From Motiliproteus sp041586615 (lineage in GTDB: Bacteria; Pseudomonadota; Gammaproteobacteria; Pseudomonadales; Balneatricaceae), in assembly GCA_041586615.1 (NCBI GenBank), contig JBFGZS010000008.1:1-64000 (forward strand): 64,000 nt of DNA, in the 5' to 3' direction. The notes under the pieces were generated by a model. It worked only from the letters and a program-made list of their open reading frames with translations, did no database searches and was not told where the DNA came from. A program made the translations under genes and the position numbers. How positions within the stretch are numbered: the first letter of the stretch is position 1; each line of letters starts with the position of its first letter. Shown piece after piece: positions 38,993 through 47,228 of this stretch.

Positions 38993-40464
38993 GCCAGTTA
39001 CCGATACTCCAGGTTATTCTGCCGCTGATGGCGGCTCCCCTCTGTCTGATTGTACGCGAGCCGCGATTGGTCTGGCTTTTTTCGCTGCTGACCTCGGCCT
39101 TGACCCTGGGCATCAGCATCCTGTTGTTACAGCAAGTGCTTCACGAGGGCACGCTGAGTTATGCCTTGGGTGGCTGGCAGCCACCGTGGGGGATCGAGTA
39201 CCGCATCGACCCCCTTAATGCCTTCGTCCTGCTGCTGGTCTCGCTGCTCAGTTTCGTCGTGTTGCTGGCCGCGCATACCAGTATCACACGGGAGATCGCA
39301 CCGGAAAAACAGACCTACTTTTACATGGCTTTTTTGCTCTGTATGGCGGGGTTTCTGGGTATCGTCGCCACCGGCGATGCGTTCAACGTTTTTGTCTTCC
39401 TGGAAATTTCGGCACTGGCTACCTATACCCTGATCGCCCTGGGGAGCGACCGGCGAGCGCTGTGGGCGTCCTACCAATACCTGATCATGGGGACTATCGG
39501 TGCCACCTTTATCCTGATCGGCATCGGCCTGATGTACATGATGACCGGTACCCTTAACATGCACGACTTGGCGCAACGCCTACCCGCGGTGGCCGGTACC
39601 CGAACCCTGTTTACCGCCTTCGCCTTCTTTATCGTGGGTGTCTGCCTCAAGCTGGCCCTGTTCCCGCTGCATCTGTGGCTGCCCAATGCCTACGCCTATG
39701 CGCCATCCATTGTCAGCGCCTTTCTGGCAGCCACGGCGACCAAGGTGGCGATCTATCTGTTGCTGCGCTTTATCTTCACCGTCTTTGGGGTTGAATTCTC
39801 TCTGAACCATCTGCCGCTACAGACCATCTTGATGGCATTGGGGCTGGCCGGTGTCTTTATGGCCTCGATCGTGGCTATCTACCAGCAGAACATGAAACGC
39901 CTGTTTGCCTACTCCAGCGTGGCGCAGATCGGCTATATGATCCTGGGCTTTTCTTTCGGCAGCGTCACCGGGCTGATGGCGACCCTGCTCCATCTGTTTA
40001 ACCATGCGCTGATGAAGGGGGCGCTGTTCCTCGCCCTGGCCGGGATCTTCTACCGTCTCGGCAGCGTTGATCTGGATAAGATGCAGGGGCTGGCCAAGCG
40101 CATGCCCTACAGCATGGCCGCCATCGTCATTGGTGGTATCAGTTTGATCGGGGTGCCGCTTACCGTAGGTTTTGTCAGTAAATGGTATCTGGTACTGGCG
40201 GCCCTGGAATCCGGTTGGTGGCCGTTGGCGCTACTGGTGCTGGCCGGTTCATTGCTGGCGCTGGTTTATGTCTGGCGCTTTGTCGAAACGGTCTATTTTC
40301 AGCCGTTGTCCGAGGCGAATAGCCAGGTCAAGGAGGCGCCGCTGGGCATCTTGCTGCCCACCTGGCTTCTGGTGGTGGCGAACGTCTACTTCGGTATCGA
40401 TACCCAATTGACCGTCGGCGTCGCCCAAATCGCCGCACATAGCCTGTTTGGAAGTGCGTCATGA
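38986..40464 (+). CDS. mnhD: Na+/H+ antiporter subunit MnhD/MrpD (NuoN/M-like)
   Basis: A 492-residue proton-translocating subunit with about 14 helices. It carries the conserved FLEISALATYTLIAL glutamate helix, the KLALFPLHLWLPNAYAYAPSIVSAFLAATATKVAIYLLLRF core with the key lysines, and the QQNMKRLFAYSSVAQIGYMILG motif. The GTG start overlaps the mnhC stop by seven bases. It is the first of three related large subunits in the operon. Confidence 0.94.
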   Translation: MLSQLPILQVILPLMAAPLCLIVREPRLVWLFSLLTSALTLGISILLLQQVLHEGTLSYALGGWQPPWGIEYRIDPLNAFVLLLVSLLSFVVLLAAHTSITREIAPEKQTYFYMAFLLCMAGFLGIVATGDAFNVFVFLEISALATYTLIALGSDRRALWASYQYLIMGTIGATFILIGIGLMYMMTGTLNMHDLAQRLPAVAGTRTLFTAFAFFIVGVCLKLALFPLHLWLPNAYAYAPSIVSAFLAATATKVAIYLLLRFIFTVFGVEFSLNHLPLQTILMALGLAGVFMASIVAIYQQNMKRLFAYSSVAQIGYMILGFSFGSVTGLMATLLHLFNHALMKGALFLALAGIFYRLGSVDLDKMQGLAKRMPYSMAAIVIGGISLIGVPLTVGFVSKWYLVLAALESGWWPLALLVLAGSLLALVYVWRFVETVYFQPLSEANSQVKEAPLGILLPTWLLVVANVYFGIDTQLTVGVAQIAAHSLFGSAS

Positions 40465-41948
40465 ACCTGTCAACGGAGTTACTGTTACTTCTCATCATGC
40501 TGGTGCCCGCCTTGGCGGTCATCGGTATCATCTTGACCGGTCGGTCGCCCAATCTGCGTGAGGGGGTCACGCTAGCCGCGGGTCTTATCGTGCTGGCCCT
40601 GGCCATCGGTATTTATCAGCAATACCTTGACGGGATACGCTTGACGGTCACCTGGTTTGAGCTGTTGCCGGGACTGACGGTCAGTTTCCATCTGGAGTCG
40701 TTGGGGATCCTGTTTGCGCTGGTGGCCGGGTTTCTCTGGCCCATCACCAGTCTCTACGCCATCGGCTATATGCGCGGTCACCATGAGCAGAATCAGACCC
40801 GCTTCTACCTCTGTTTCGCGCTAGCCATCGCGGCGGTGATGGGGGTGGCCTTCTCGGCCAACCTGTTTACCCTGTTTATCTTTTATGAGGTCCTGACGCT
40901 GTCGACCTATCCCCTGGTGACCCATGCCGGCACCGAGAAGGCGAAGCTGGGCGGGCGCACCTATCTGGGCATCCTGATGACGACCTCGATCCTCTTCTTC
41001 CTGCTGGCGCTGCTGGGTACCTGGTATCAGGCGGGCACACTCGATTTTGTTGCCGGTGGTATCTTCCCCGCCAGCGCGCCAACCGCGGTCGTGGCGACTC
41101 TCCTGGTGCTCTTTATCCTGGGTATCGGTAAGGCGGCCGTGATGCCTTTTCATCGCTGGTTGCCGGCGGCGATGGTCGCGCCCACCCCGGTCAGTGCGCT
41201 GCTGCACGCCGTGGCCGTGGTCAAGGCCGGGGTCTTCACCGTGCTTAAGGTCGCGGTCTTTATTTTCGGGCTCGACCTGCTGGGTAGCCTGCCCACCACG
41301 CAGTGGCTGCTCTATCTGGCCGGTGCCTCGGTGTTGCTGGCCTCCTTTGTGGCCATGCGCCAGGACAACCTGAAGGCGCGACTGGCCTACTCAACCGTGG
41401 GGCAACTGGGTTACATCACGGTGGGTGCGCTGTTGGCGACCCAGGCCGGGATTACCGGCGGGGCGATGCATATCGCCGCCCACGCCTTCGCTAAGATCAC
41501 GCTCTTCTTCTGTGCCGGCGCCATCCTTGTCGCGGCCCATAAAAGCGAGATCAGCGACATGCGCGGCCTGGGACGGCAGATGCCGCTGACGATGCTGGCC
41601 TTCTTTATCGCCAGCCTGGCGATCATCGGCCTGCCCCCCACCGGCGGGACCTGGAGCAAATGGTTCCTGATAATGGCGACCCTGGATGCCGAGCAGTTTG
41701 TGATTCTGGGGATCCTGATGCTCAGCTCGCTGCTGAATATCGTCTATCTGCTGCCGATCCCCTACCGTGCCTTCTTCCCCCATGATGGCAAGCCGGTCTG
41801 GGTTCTGAGTGAGATCAAGGAGGCGCCGCCGCCCTCCCTGATCGCACTCTGGATAACGGTTATCTGCTGCCTGGCACTGTTTGTCTATCCGCAGCCCTTC
41901 TACCTCCTTGCCAGCACAATTGTTGATGGAGTGCACTATGGCCAATAA
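40461..41948 (+). CDS. Second large antiporter subunit (NuoL/M-like)
   Basis: A 495-residue proton-conducting membrane protein related to MnhA/MnhD. It has the helix FYEVLTLSTYPLVTHAG, the LFILGIGKAAVMPFHRWLPAAMVAPTPVSALLHAVAVVKAGVF core with family lysines and histidine, and RQDNLKARLAYSTVGQLGYITVG. It overlaps mnhD by 4 bp (ATGA). In standard Mrp operons the second large subunit is MnhA with an extra C-terminal region; here it is a plain NuoL/M-size protein while the MnhA C-terminal-type DUF4040 module sits in another gene. Confidence 0.9.
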   Translation: MNLSTELLLLLIMLVPALAVIGIILTGRSPNLREGVTLAAGLIVLALAIGIYQQYLDGIRLTVTWFELLPGLTVSFHLESLGILFALVAGFLWPITSLYAIGYMRGHHEQNQTRFYLCFALAIAAVMGVAFSANLFTLFIFYEVLTLSTYPLVTHAGTEKAKLGGRTYLGILMTTSILFFLLALLGTWYQAGTLDFVAGGIFPASAPTAVVATLLVLFILGIGKAAVMPFHRWLPAAMVAPTPVSALLHAVAVVKAGVFTVLKVAVFIFGLDLLGSLPTTQWLLYLAGASVLLASFVAMRQDNLKARLAYSTVGQLGYITVGALLATQAGITGGAMHIAAHAFAKITLFFCAGAILVAAHKSEISDMRGLGRQMPLTMLAFFIASLAIIGLPPTGGTWSKWFLIMATLDAEQFVILGILMLSSLLNIVYLLPIPYRAFFPHDGKPVWVLSEIKEAPPPSLIALWITVICCLALFVYPQPFYLLASTIVDGVHYGQ

Positions 41949-42288
41949 ACACGCTCGTATCAGCGACCCCAAAACGTACCTGTTCGATAAGCCGCAGAAC
42001 GTCAAACGGTTACTGCGCGGCTTTTACGCGATCTGTGGCTTGCTGGTGGCACTGGAGCTGGTGGTGCACCGCCATACCTATCATGACTGGGAGAACGTGC
42101 CCGCCTTCTACGCCCTCTACGGCTTTATGGGCTGTGTCGTGCTGGTATTGGTCGCCAAGTGGATGCGCACCTTTCTGATGCGCGCCGAAGACTACTACGA
42201 CCGCGACGAGTTGGGCGAGGCCTGCGGGCGCGATGACAGCAGACTCAATGACAGCAGACTCAATGACAGCAGGGAGGAGGCTCAATGA
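41938..42288 (+). CDS. Small membrane protein inside the antiporter operon
   Basis: A 116-residue protein with two hydrophobic helices (RLLRGFYAICGLLVALELVVH and FYALYGFMGCVVLVLVAKWM) and a charged tail. I do not recognise a named family. The ATG at 41938 overlaps the previous gene by 11 bp, and its stop overlaps the next start (ATGATG), so it belongs to the operon. The tail contains DSRLN repeats encoded by a 15-bp tandem repeat at 42232-42273. It may be an accessory subunit linking the second and third large subunits; this is inferred from position only. Confidence 0.8.
   Translation: MANKHARISDPKTYLFDKPQNVKRLLRGFYAICGLLVALELVVHRHTYHDWENVPAFYALYGFMGCVVLVLVAKWMRTFLMRAEDYYDRDELGEACGRDDSRLNDSRLNDSREEAQ
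42232..42273 (+). repeat. 15-bp in-frame tandem repeat in the small antiporter-operon protein
   Basis: Units (G/A)ATGACAGCAGACTC start at 42232 and 42247, with a partial third at 42262. Each unit encodes one five-residue SRLND step, so gain or loss of a unit keeps the reading frame. Confidence 0.9.
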
Positions 42289-43979
42289 TGTGGATGCCTG
42301 AGCTGCCGCCCTTTGTGCCTTTTTTCATCGGTGCACTGTTTGCCTTGCTAACCCGCGGCCCGCTGCGGGCGGTGATCTTGCTGGCGATTCCGCTGCTGGG
42401 CGGGTTGCAGTTGTGGTTTCTGCCGGAGGGGACGCAGCTGCACTATAGCCTGGTCGGCCTGGACCTGACCCTGTTTCGTGCCGATAAACTGAGTTTGCTG
42501 TTTGGCTATATCTTTCATATCGCGGCCTTTATCACCATTGTTTATTCGCTGCATGTGCGCGACACGCTGCAGCAGGTAACCGGTATGCTCTATGCCGGCA
42601 GCGCGATCGGTGCGGTATTTGCCGGCGATCTGCTGAGCCTGTTCTTTTTCTGGGAGCTATTGGCCATCTCGTCGGTCTTTCTGATCCTGGCGCGGCGCTC
42701 CGAGCGCGCCTACCAGGCGGGTATGCGCTACCTGCTTATCCAGATACTCTCTGGTGTCCTCTTGCTGGCCGGCAGCGTCTTCTATTTCCGCGAGCACGGC
42801 ACCCTGGCGTTTGAGTTTATTGGTCTGGAGGGGGTCGCCGGCTGGCTGATCCTCATCGCCTTCGGCATCAAGTGCGCGTTTCCGATGCTCCATACCTGGC
42901 TCACCGACGCCTATCCGGAGGCGACGCCGACCGGCACCGTGTTCCTCAGCGCCTTTACTACCAAGGTGGCGGTCTATGCGCTGGCCCGCGGCTATCCCGG
43001 CACCGAGTTGCTGGTCTATATCGGCGTTACCATGGCCTGTTTCCCGATCTTCTATGCGGTGATTGAGAACGACCTGCGCCGCGTGCTGGCCTACAGCATG
43101 ATTAACCAGATCGGTTTTATGGTGGTCGGCATCGGTATTGGCTCGGCGCTGGCGCTTAATGGCGCGGTCTCCCACGCCTTCAATGACATCCTGTTCAAGG
43201 GGCTGCTCTTTATGTCGATGGGCGCGGTGTTGCATATGACCGGCAAGATCAACGGTTCGGAGCTGGGCGGGCTCTACAAGACCATGCCCAAGACCACCAT
43301 CCTTTGTATCGTCGGTGCGGCCTCGATCTCCGCCTTCCCGCTATTTAGTGGTTTTGTCAGTAAATCGATGGTGATGAGCGCGGCACTGGAGGAGGGCTAT
43401 GACTGGGTCTGGTTGGCGCTGCTGTTCTCGGCCGCGGGCGTGTTTCACCACGCCGGTATCAAGATCCCTTACTTCGCTTTTTTTGCGCACGATTCGGGGA
43501 TTCGCACCTGCGAACCGCCCAATAACATGCTGATCGCGATGTCGCTATCGGCGCTGCTCTGTATCGCCATTGGTATCTATCCCTGGGCGCTCTACGCCAT
43601 CTTGCCCTATGACGCCGGCTACAACCCCTACGATGCGACCCATGTGCTGACCCAGACCCAACTGCTGTTTTTCTCGGCGGCGGCCTTTGTTTGGCTTAAC
43701 CTGCGCGGCTACTATCCCCCGGAGCTGCCGTCGGTCAATCTGGATGCTGACTGGCTCTATAGGCGACTGGCCAAGCGCGTGATCGGCACGGCGTTTGCCC
43801 AGCTCTGGCGTATCGACAGCGCTGTCCGTGGTTGGTTTGTCAGCCGCGTGAACAAGCTGTTGGCGTTTATCGCGCACCACGAGCCCAATGGTATCCTCTC
43901 CAAGAGCTACCTCTCCGGCAGCATGGTGCTTTGGGCAACGCTGATGCTCTCCTCTTATCTGATCTTCAGTTTTTTCTAG
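42285..43979 (+). CDS. Third large antiporter subunit (NuoL/M-like)
   Basis: A 564-residue proton-conducting membrane protein, third of its kind in the operon. Conserved parts: FFFWELLAISSVFLILARRS, IAFGIKCAFPMLHTWLTDAYPEATPTGTVFLSAFTTKVAVYALARG and ENDLRRVLAYSMINQIGFMVVG. Beyond the usual core it has about 110 extra C-terminal residues with one more helix at the very end (SMVLWATLMLSSYLIFSFF). It overlaps the small membrane protein by 4 bp and closes the operon. No redox or hydrogenase subunits accompany it, so the complex is best seen as an antiporter, not part of a respiratory enzyme. Confidence 0.9.
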   Translation: MMWMPELPPFVPFFIGALFALLTRGPLRAVILLAIPLLGGLQLWFLPEGTQLHYSLVGLDLTLFRADKLSLLFGYIFHIAAFITIVYSLHVRDTLQQVTGMLYAGSAIGAVFAGDLLSLFFFWELLAISSVFLILARRSERAYQAGMRYLLIQILSGVLLLAGSVFYFREHGTLAFEFIGLEGVAGWLILIAFGIKCAFPMLHTWLTDAYPEATPTGTVFLSAFTTKVAVYALARGYPGTELLVYIGVTMACFPIFYAVIENDLRRVLAYSMINQIGFMVVGIGIGSALALNGAVSHAFNDILFKGLLFMSMGAVLHMTGKINGSELGGLYKTMPKTTILCIVGAASISAFPLFSGFVSKSMVMSAALEEGYDWVWLALLFSAAGVFHHAGIKIPYFAFFAHDSGIRTCEPPNNMLIAMSLSALLCIAIGIYPWALYAILPYDAGYNPYDATHVLTQTQLLFFSAAAFVWLNLRGYYPPELPSVNLDADWLYRRLAKRVIGTAFAQLWRIDSAVRGWFVSRVNKLLAFIAHHEPNGILSKSYLSGSMVLWATLMLSSYLIFSFF

Positions 43980-44244
43980 CCGTCTGTCGGACGTTACTGG
44001 TCCTATCCGACGTTTGTTTTGCACCCGTAGGCGTGCCTTGCGGGGGAGGGCGGTTTTGCGACATTTCTCAACCGTTCTGACCAGAATATTGGATCTCATA
44101 AAGAGCGCGCGTTGGCGCTTTATCTGATCGTGTCCAGGCATATTCTCTGGCAGGTCGAACATGCTCGGATTTACCGGCTGATCTGGTTTTTGGTACGCCA
44201 GAGTGGCAGGGTTAGCTCAATAGCTTGATATTTGTGTGTAATGA
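43980..44244 (+). other. Intergenic region after the antiporter operon
   Basis: No gene is evident. A bulged hairpin AAAGAGCGC...GCGCTTT (about 44099-44122) with a short T-rich end could stop the antiporter transcript. The rest shows nothing recognisable until repeat copy C. Confidence 0.4.
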
Positions 44245-44326
44245 GGTGCGCTTTATGCCACGGCGGTCCATCCATGAACCGCCTATCAAGGCGACGTTTT
44301 TTCTCGGTATTAAGCTGCCGCCTATC
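44245..44326 (+). repeat. Dispersed multi-hairpin repeat, copy C (3' part)
   Basis: Matches the second half of copy A: GCGCTTTATGCCACGGCG, CATCCATGAACCGCCTATCA, AGGCGACGTTTTTT and GGTATTAAGCTGCCGCCTAT. The CGCC-TATCAA-GGCG hairpin and T-run form a terminator-like structure for transcripts from the left. It ends exactly at the stop codon of the VWA reading frame on the minus strand. Confidence 0.88.
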
Positions 44327-45009
44327 TAGCGCTCTAACGCCAGGCACGCTCCCCCAAAACGCTGCGCCAGTTGCCGCGCCCGGCCCAGCCGCACGGCGGT
44401 TCGTTCGGTGTCGACCACCACCACCGGGCAGTCGAAGGCGATATCGTCCAGTTCATCACGGCTACGCCCGTCGGTAAACAGGTAGAGGGTCTGGCTCTCA
44501 GCCGGGTGTTGGCGTCGGTTTTTACGCAGCAATTTTTGCGCGTCCAGCAGGGCCTGGCGTAGCGGGGTTCCGCCGCCGGCCTGGATGATGTTCAGGCGTT
44601 GTTCGAGCTGCTTGTGCGCCCGTTGCGGTTTTAGCAGGATGTCGACCTTGCCGTTGCCGAAGCCCAGCAGGGCGCAACGCTGGCGCTGCAGGTAGGCACG
44701 GCGGTACAGGCCGCTGATCGCGCCAAGGGCCTGGCTTAACGCCCGGTGGTTGAGGTTGGAGCCGGAGGTATCCAGCAGGATCAGGTTGAGGTGGCTGTCG
44801 GGTTGTGCGGCCGGGCGAAACACCGCGTGTTGCAGGCAGCGCGGTGATACCGGTCGCAGGTTTTGTGGGTGGGTCAGGGTGGCGAACCAGTGTAGGTTGC
44901 CCGGTTTGGGGCTGGCGCGCAGGTGGCTGCTGCGTTGCCCAGCCGTTGCGGTGCGGCGGCGGTCGACGGCTGAGGCATCAGCCTGCGCGCTCAGCGCGGT
45001 TTTTTTTTT
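44326..45009 (-). CDS. chlD: VWA-domain part of the chelatase gene, reached by -1 frameshift
   Basis: This frame is open from the A10 tract (45009-45000 on the minus strand) to the stop at 44326 and encodes a ChlD/BchD/CobT-like von Willebrand A domain: HLNLILLDTSGSN is the metal-binding DxSxS motif, and GGGTPLRQALL and LYLFTDGRSR follow. There is no ATG and no ribosome-binding site; the only alternative start is a GTG at 44823 directly before the domain, without a recognisable ribosome-binding site. The frame is -1 relative to the upstream ATPase gene. Together they make a 560-residue ChlI-VWA protein, the normal length and order of a ChlD-type medium chelatase subunit. The linker encoded between 45000 and 44823 is typical Pro/Arg-rich. 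Confidence 0.85.
   Translation of the reverse strand, partial: KKKTALSAQADASAVDRRRTATAGQRSSHLRASPKPGNLHWFATLTHPQNLRPVSPRCLQHAVFRPAAQPDSHLNLILLDTSGSNLNHRALSQALGAISGLYRRAYLQRQRCALLGFGNGKVDILLKPQRAHKQLEQRLNIIQAGGGTPLRQALLDAQKLLRKNRRQHPAESQTLYLFTDGRSRDELDDIAFDCPVVVVDTERTAVRLGRARQLAQRFGGACLALER
44985..45009 (-). other. Programmed -1 frameshift site (A10 tract plus hairpin)
   Basis: In mRNA sense the ATPase frame reads GCA AAA AAA AAA CCG CGC TGA. The ten-A run allows -1 slippage (A AAA AAA type) or polymerase slippage. Immediately after it, CGCGC-TGA-GCGCG (44998-44986) can form a 5-bp hairpin whose loop is the zero-frame stop codon. The downstream VWA frame is open right across the tract. Shifting gives one continuous 561-codon gene; not shifting gives a 338-residue ATPase. 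Confidence 0.8.
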
Positions 45010-46007
45010 GCCTGGAACGGTTCCAGCGCGGTGCGTTCGCCGACGCTGACCTGTTGTGGCGGCATATCGCCCCAGCTGCCCTGGTCGTTGCTTTGCGGCT
45101 GCGATTGCGTCGGCTGCTGCGGGGCGCTGTCCGAGGGCGGCGGGGGCGGTGAGCGATCGGGATGACGGCGGTGCGCGAGCACCAGTTCGGCCACCGCGTC
45201 GATGCAGACCGCGTCGACCCGCTCGATATCACACCAGGCCGCGTAAGCCCGTGCGGCACGTTGCAGACAGATATCGGCGCGTAAGCCTTCGACGCCGGCG
45301 TCGATGCACCGTTCGGCGATCAGCCATTGTTCGTCGTCCTTAAGCGCGATGTCATCGAGGCGGCGGCGGGCCGCGTCGACCTGACGTTGCAGCTGTTGTT
45401 GCTCCTTGGCGTAGGCCTGGATAAACGCCAGCGGATCATGATCGAACGCCAGGCGGCGATTGACCACCTCCACGCGTTCCCGAGGGCTGAAGTCGTTGCC
45501 GAGCTCTATATAGAGGCCGAAGCGATCCAGCAGTTGCGGCCGCAGTTCCCCCTCGTCCGGGTTCATCGTCCCGACCAGCAGGAAGCGTGCCGGGTGGTTG
45601 TGGGAGATACCGTCGCGCTCAACATGGTTGATCCCCGAGGCGGCGACGTCCAACAATAGGTCGACCAGATGATCGGGCAGCAGGTTGACCTCGTCGACAT
45701 AGAGCACGCCCTGATGCGCACGTGCCAGCAGGCCGGGGCTGAAGCGGACTTCGCCTTGTCCCAGGGCTTTCTCCAGATTAAGACTGCCGACCAGTTTCTC
45801 TTCGCTGGCCCCCAGGGGGAGGGTGACGAAGCGGTCGGGATCGAGCCCGGCCACGGCGCCCAGCCCACGCGCAAGGGTGGTCTTGGCGGTGCCGCGGGGA
45901 CCGGCGATCAGTACGCCGCCCAGGTGCGGGTCGACGGCGTTAAGCAGTAGCGCCAGTTTAAGCGCCGGCTGACCGATCACGGCGGCGAAGGGAAACTGAT
46001 AGCTCAT
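44991..46007 (-). CDS. chlI: ChlI-type AAA+ ATPase, small chelatase subunit (zero-frame product)
   Basis: The 338-residue product is an AAA+ motor for metal insertion into the corrin or porphyrin ring. It has Walker A GPRGTAKTTLARG, Walker B LYVDEVNLLPDHLVDLLLDVAASG, and the sensor segment VGTMNPDEGELRPQLLDRFGL. A Pro/Gln-rich linker (RSPPPPPSDSAPQQPTQSQ) follows before the frame ends in AKKKPR. In ChlD proteins this linker leads into a VWA domain, which lies here in the -1 frame. Its place in a cobN-cbtBA operon points to cobaltochelatase rather than magnesium chelatase. The gene lies 115 bp after cbtA in the same direction. Confidence 0.92.
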   Translation of the reverse strand: MSYQFPFAAVIGQPALKLALLLNAVDPHLGGVLIAGPRGTAKTTLARGLGAVAGLDPDRFVTLPLGASEEKLVGSLNLEKALGQGEVRFSPGLLARAHQGVLYVDEVNLLPDHLVDLLLDVAASGINHVERDGISHNHPARFLLVGTMNPDEGELRPQLLDRFGLYIELGNDFSPRERVEVVNRRLAFDHDPLAFIQAYAKEQQQLQRQVDAARRRLDDIALKDDEQWLIAERCIDAGVEGLRADICLQRAARAYAAWCDIERVDAVCIDAVAELVLAHRRHPDRSPPPPPSDSAPQQPTQSQPQSNDQGSWGDMPPQQVSVGERTALEPFQAKKKPR

Positions 46008-46122
46008 GGTGTCATGCCCCCTTGGCCGGTAACGCGGTCGAGGGCAGTGATGTGCGGGCCGTCGCCGTGGGAGCTGTTGTGAGTGTGGCTAAGAGGAGGG
46101 CAGAGCCGCTGTGCTTATCCAT

Positions 46123-46896
46123 CTAGCGATCCTGGCTGGCATTGACGTAACGCTGTACCAGCCATCCCGACAAGGCGCCGATCAGCAACCAGTAAGCGCC
46201 ATTCACCAGTGCGGTGGCCTGGATGAAATCCTGGGCCAGCCCCTCAAGCGCGGCGATAGCGGCGGGATCGGGGTGGTTGAAGAGGGGGCCGTCGGTTTGT
46301 GGCGCGCCGATCAGATGGGGGATGGCGATCAGCAGTAGGCCACCGAGCTTGAAGCGGGCCGGAACGAAGACGATGACCGCCAGTCCACCCGCAGTCAGGG
46401 CCACCGTGAGGGTCCACCAGAATTGCCGGCTTTCCAGCGCCGCGGCCTGCATGCCGGGAATCTCGGGGTGCAGGCCAAAGGAAGGTGCAACAAACACACT
46501 CAGGTAGCCCGCCGCGCCCCAGAGCAGCCCCGTCAGGGCATTGCCGCCGGGGCGAGTCGACATCAGACTGATAAGCAGCAGCGCGAAGCCGAAGGCCGCC
46601 AGTCCGTTCGACAGCAGCGTGAAGGCAAGGCGCTCCAGCCCTTCCGCCGGGGCCCAGGCCTCGGGGTCGTGGATATGGGCGTCGGCATCCCCATGACCTT
46701 CCCCATGACTGTGTCCGCTGGCGACAGGCTCCGCTGCCAGCGAGGGCGCGGCACTTATATCGAAGGTTTCTGCTATTTCGAAAGTTTCTGCGGCCTGGAT
46801 GATAGGCGTGACCTGAAACTGCTGCAGTAGACTAAGAAACAGGCCGGCCACCAGCCCAACCAGCAAGGCGGAAAATACGATACTTCGAAAGGTCAT
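46123..46896 (-). CDS. cbtA: Cobalt transporter subunit CbtA
   Basis: A 257-residue membrane protein of the CbtA family, predicted cobalt importers found with cobalamin genes. Family traits: FRSIVFSALLVGLVAGLFLSLLQQFQVTPIIQAAE at the N-terminus, a His-rich periplasmic loop HSHGEGHGDADAHIH, and LTGLLWGAAGYLSVFVAPSFGLHPEIPG. Five to six helices are visible. It follows cbtB by 14 bp. Both genes belong to the riboswitch-controlled operon by position. Transport itself is inferred from the family. Confidence 0.93.
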   Translation of the reverse strand: MTFRSIVFSALLVGLVAGLFLSLLQQFQVTPIIQAAETFEIAETFDISAAPSLAAEPVASGHSHGEGHGDADAHIHDPEAWAPAEGLERLAFTLLSNGLAAFGFALLLISLMSTRPGGNALTGLLWGAAGYLSVFVAPSFGLHPEIPGMQAAALESRQFWWTLTVALTAGGLAVIVFVPARFKLGGLLLIAIPHLIGAPQTDGPLFNHPDPAAIAALEGLAQDFIQATALVNGAYWLLIGALSGWLVQRYVNASQDR

Positions 46897-46910
46897 GGGT
46901 CGGTCCCGAA

Positions 46911-47114
46911 TTAGTGGCAGGGGAAGGCGTGGGAGTGACGGCTGTCATGGGCGGCATTGTGTGCAGCGGCGGTGGGCAGGAAGCCGACGGCATAGGTGAT
47001 GGACAGGCCCAGGAAGGCGGCAGCGACGATCTGCAGCGTGCGGCTGACAGGACGTGCCTGACTCTGGCTAAGGCTCTGATCCTGACGGATGGTCTGGCTG
47101 GTAGAATTGGTCAT
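46911..47114 (-). CDS. cbtB: Cobalt transporter subunit CbtB
   Basis: A 67-residue single-helix protein with the CbtB core RTLQIVAAAFLGLSITYAVGFL and a histidine-rich C-terminal tail (AHNAAHDSRHSHAFPCH) for metal capture. AAGGGGAAT precedes ATG 47114; an upstream in-frame extension in the open frame has no ribosome-binding site and no family match. It is paired with cbtA. No separate riboswitch lies in the 114-bp gap to cobN, which holds only short weak hairpins. Confidence 0.92.
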   Translation of the reverse strand: MTNSTSQTIRQDQSLSQSQARPVSRTLQIVAAAFLGLSITYAVGFLPTAAAHNAAHDSRHSHAFPCH

Positions 47115-47228
47115 GGTTATTCCCCTTAAAACAATGAATTGCGATGTGTGTGGATGGACTTCATTTAAGGCTGTTATGGAGCCGTATTTTAGCGGATTTT
47201 TCTCAGGAGGTCTCTCCTTTGACAAAGA

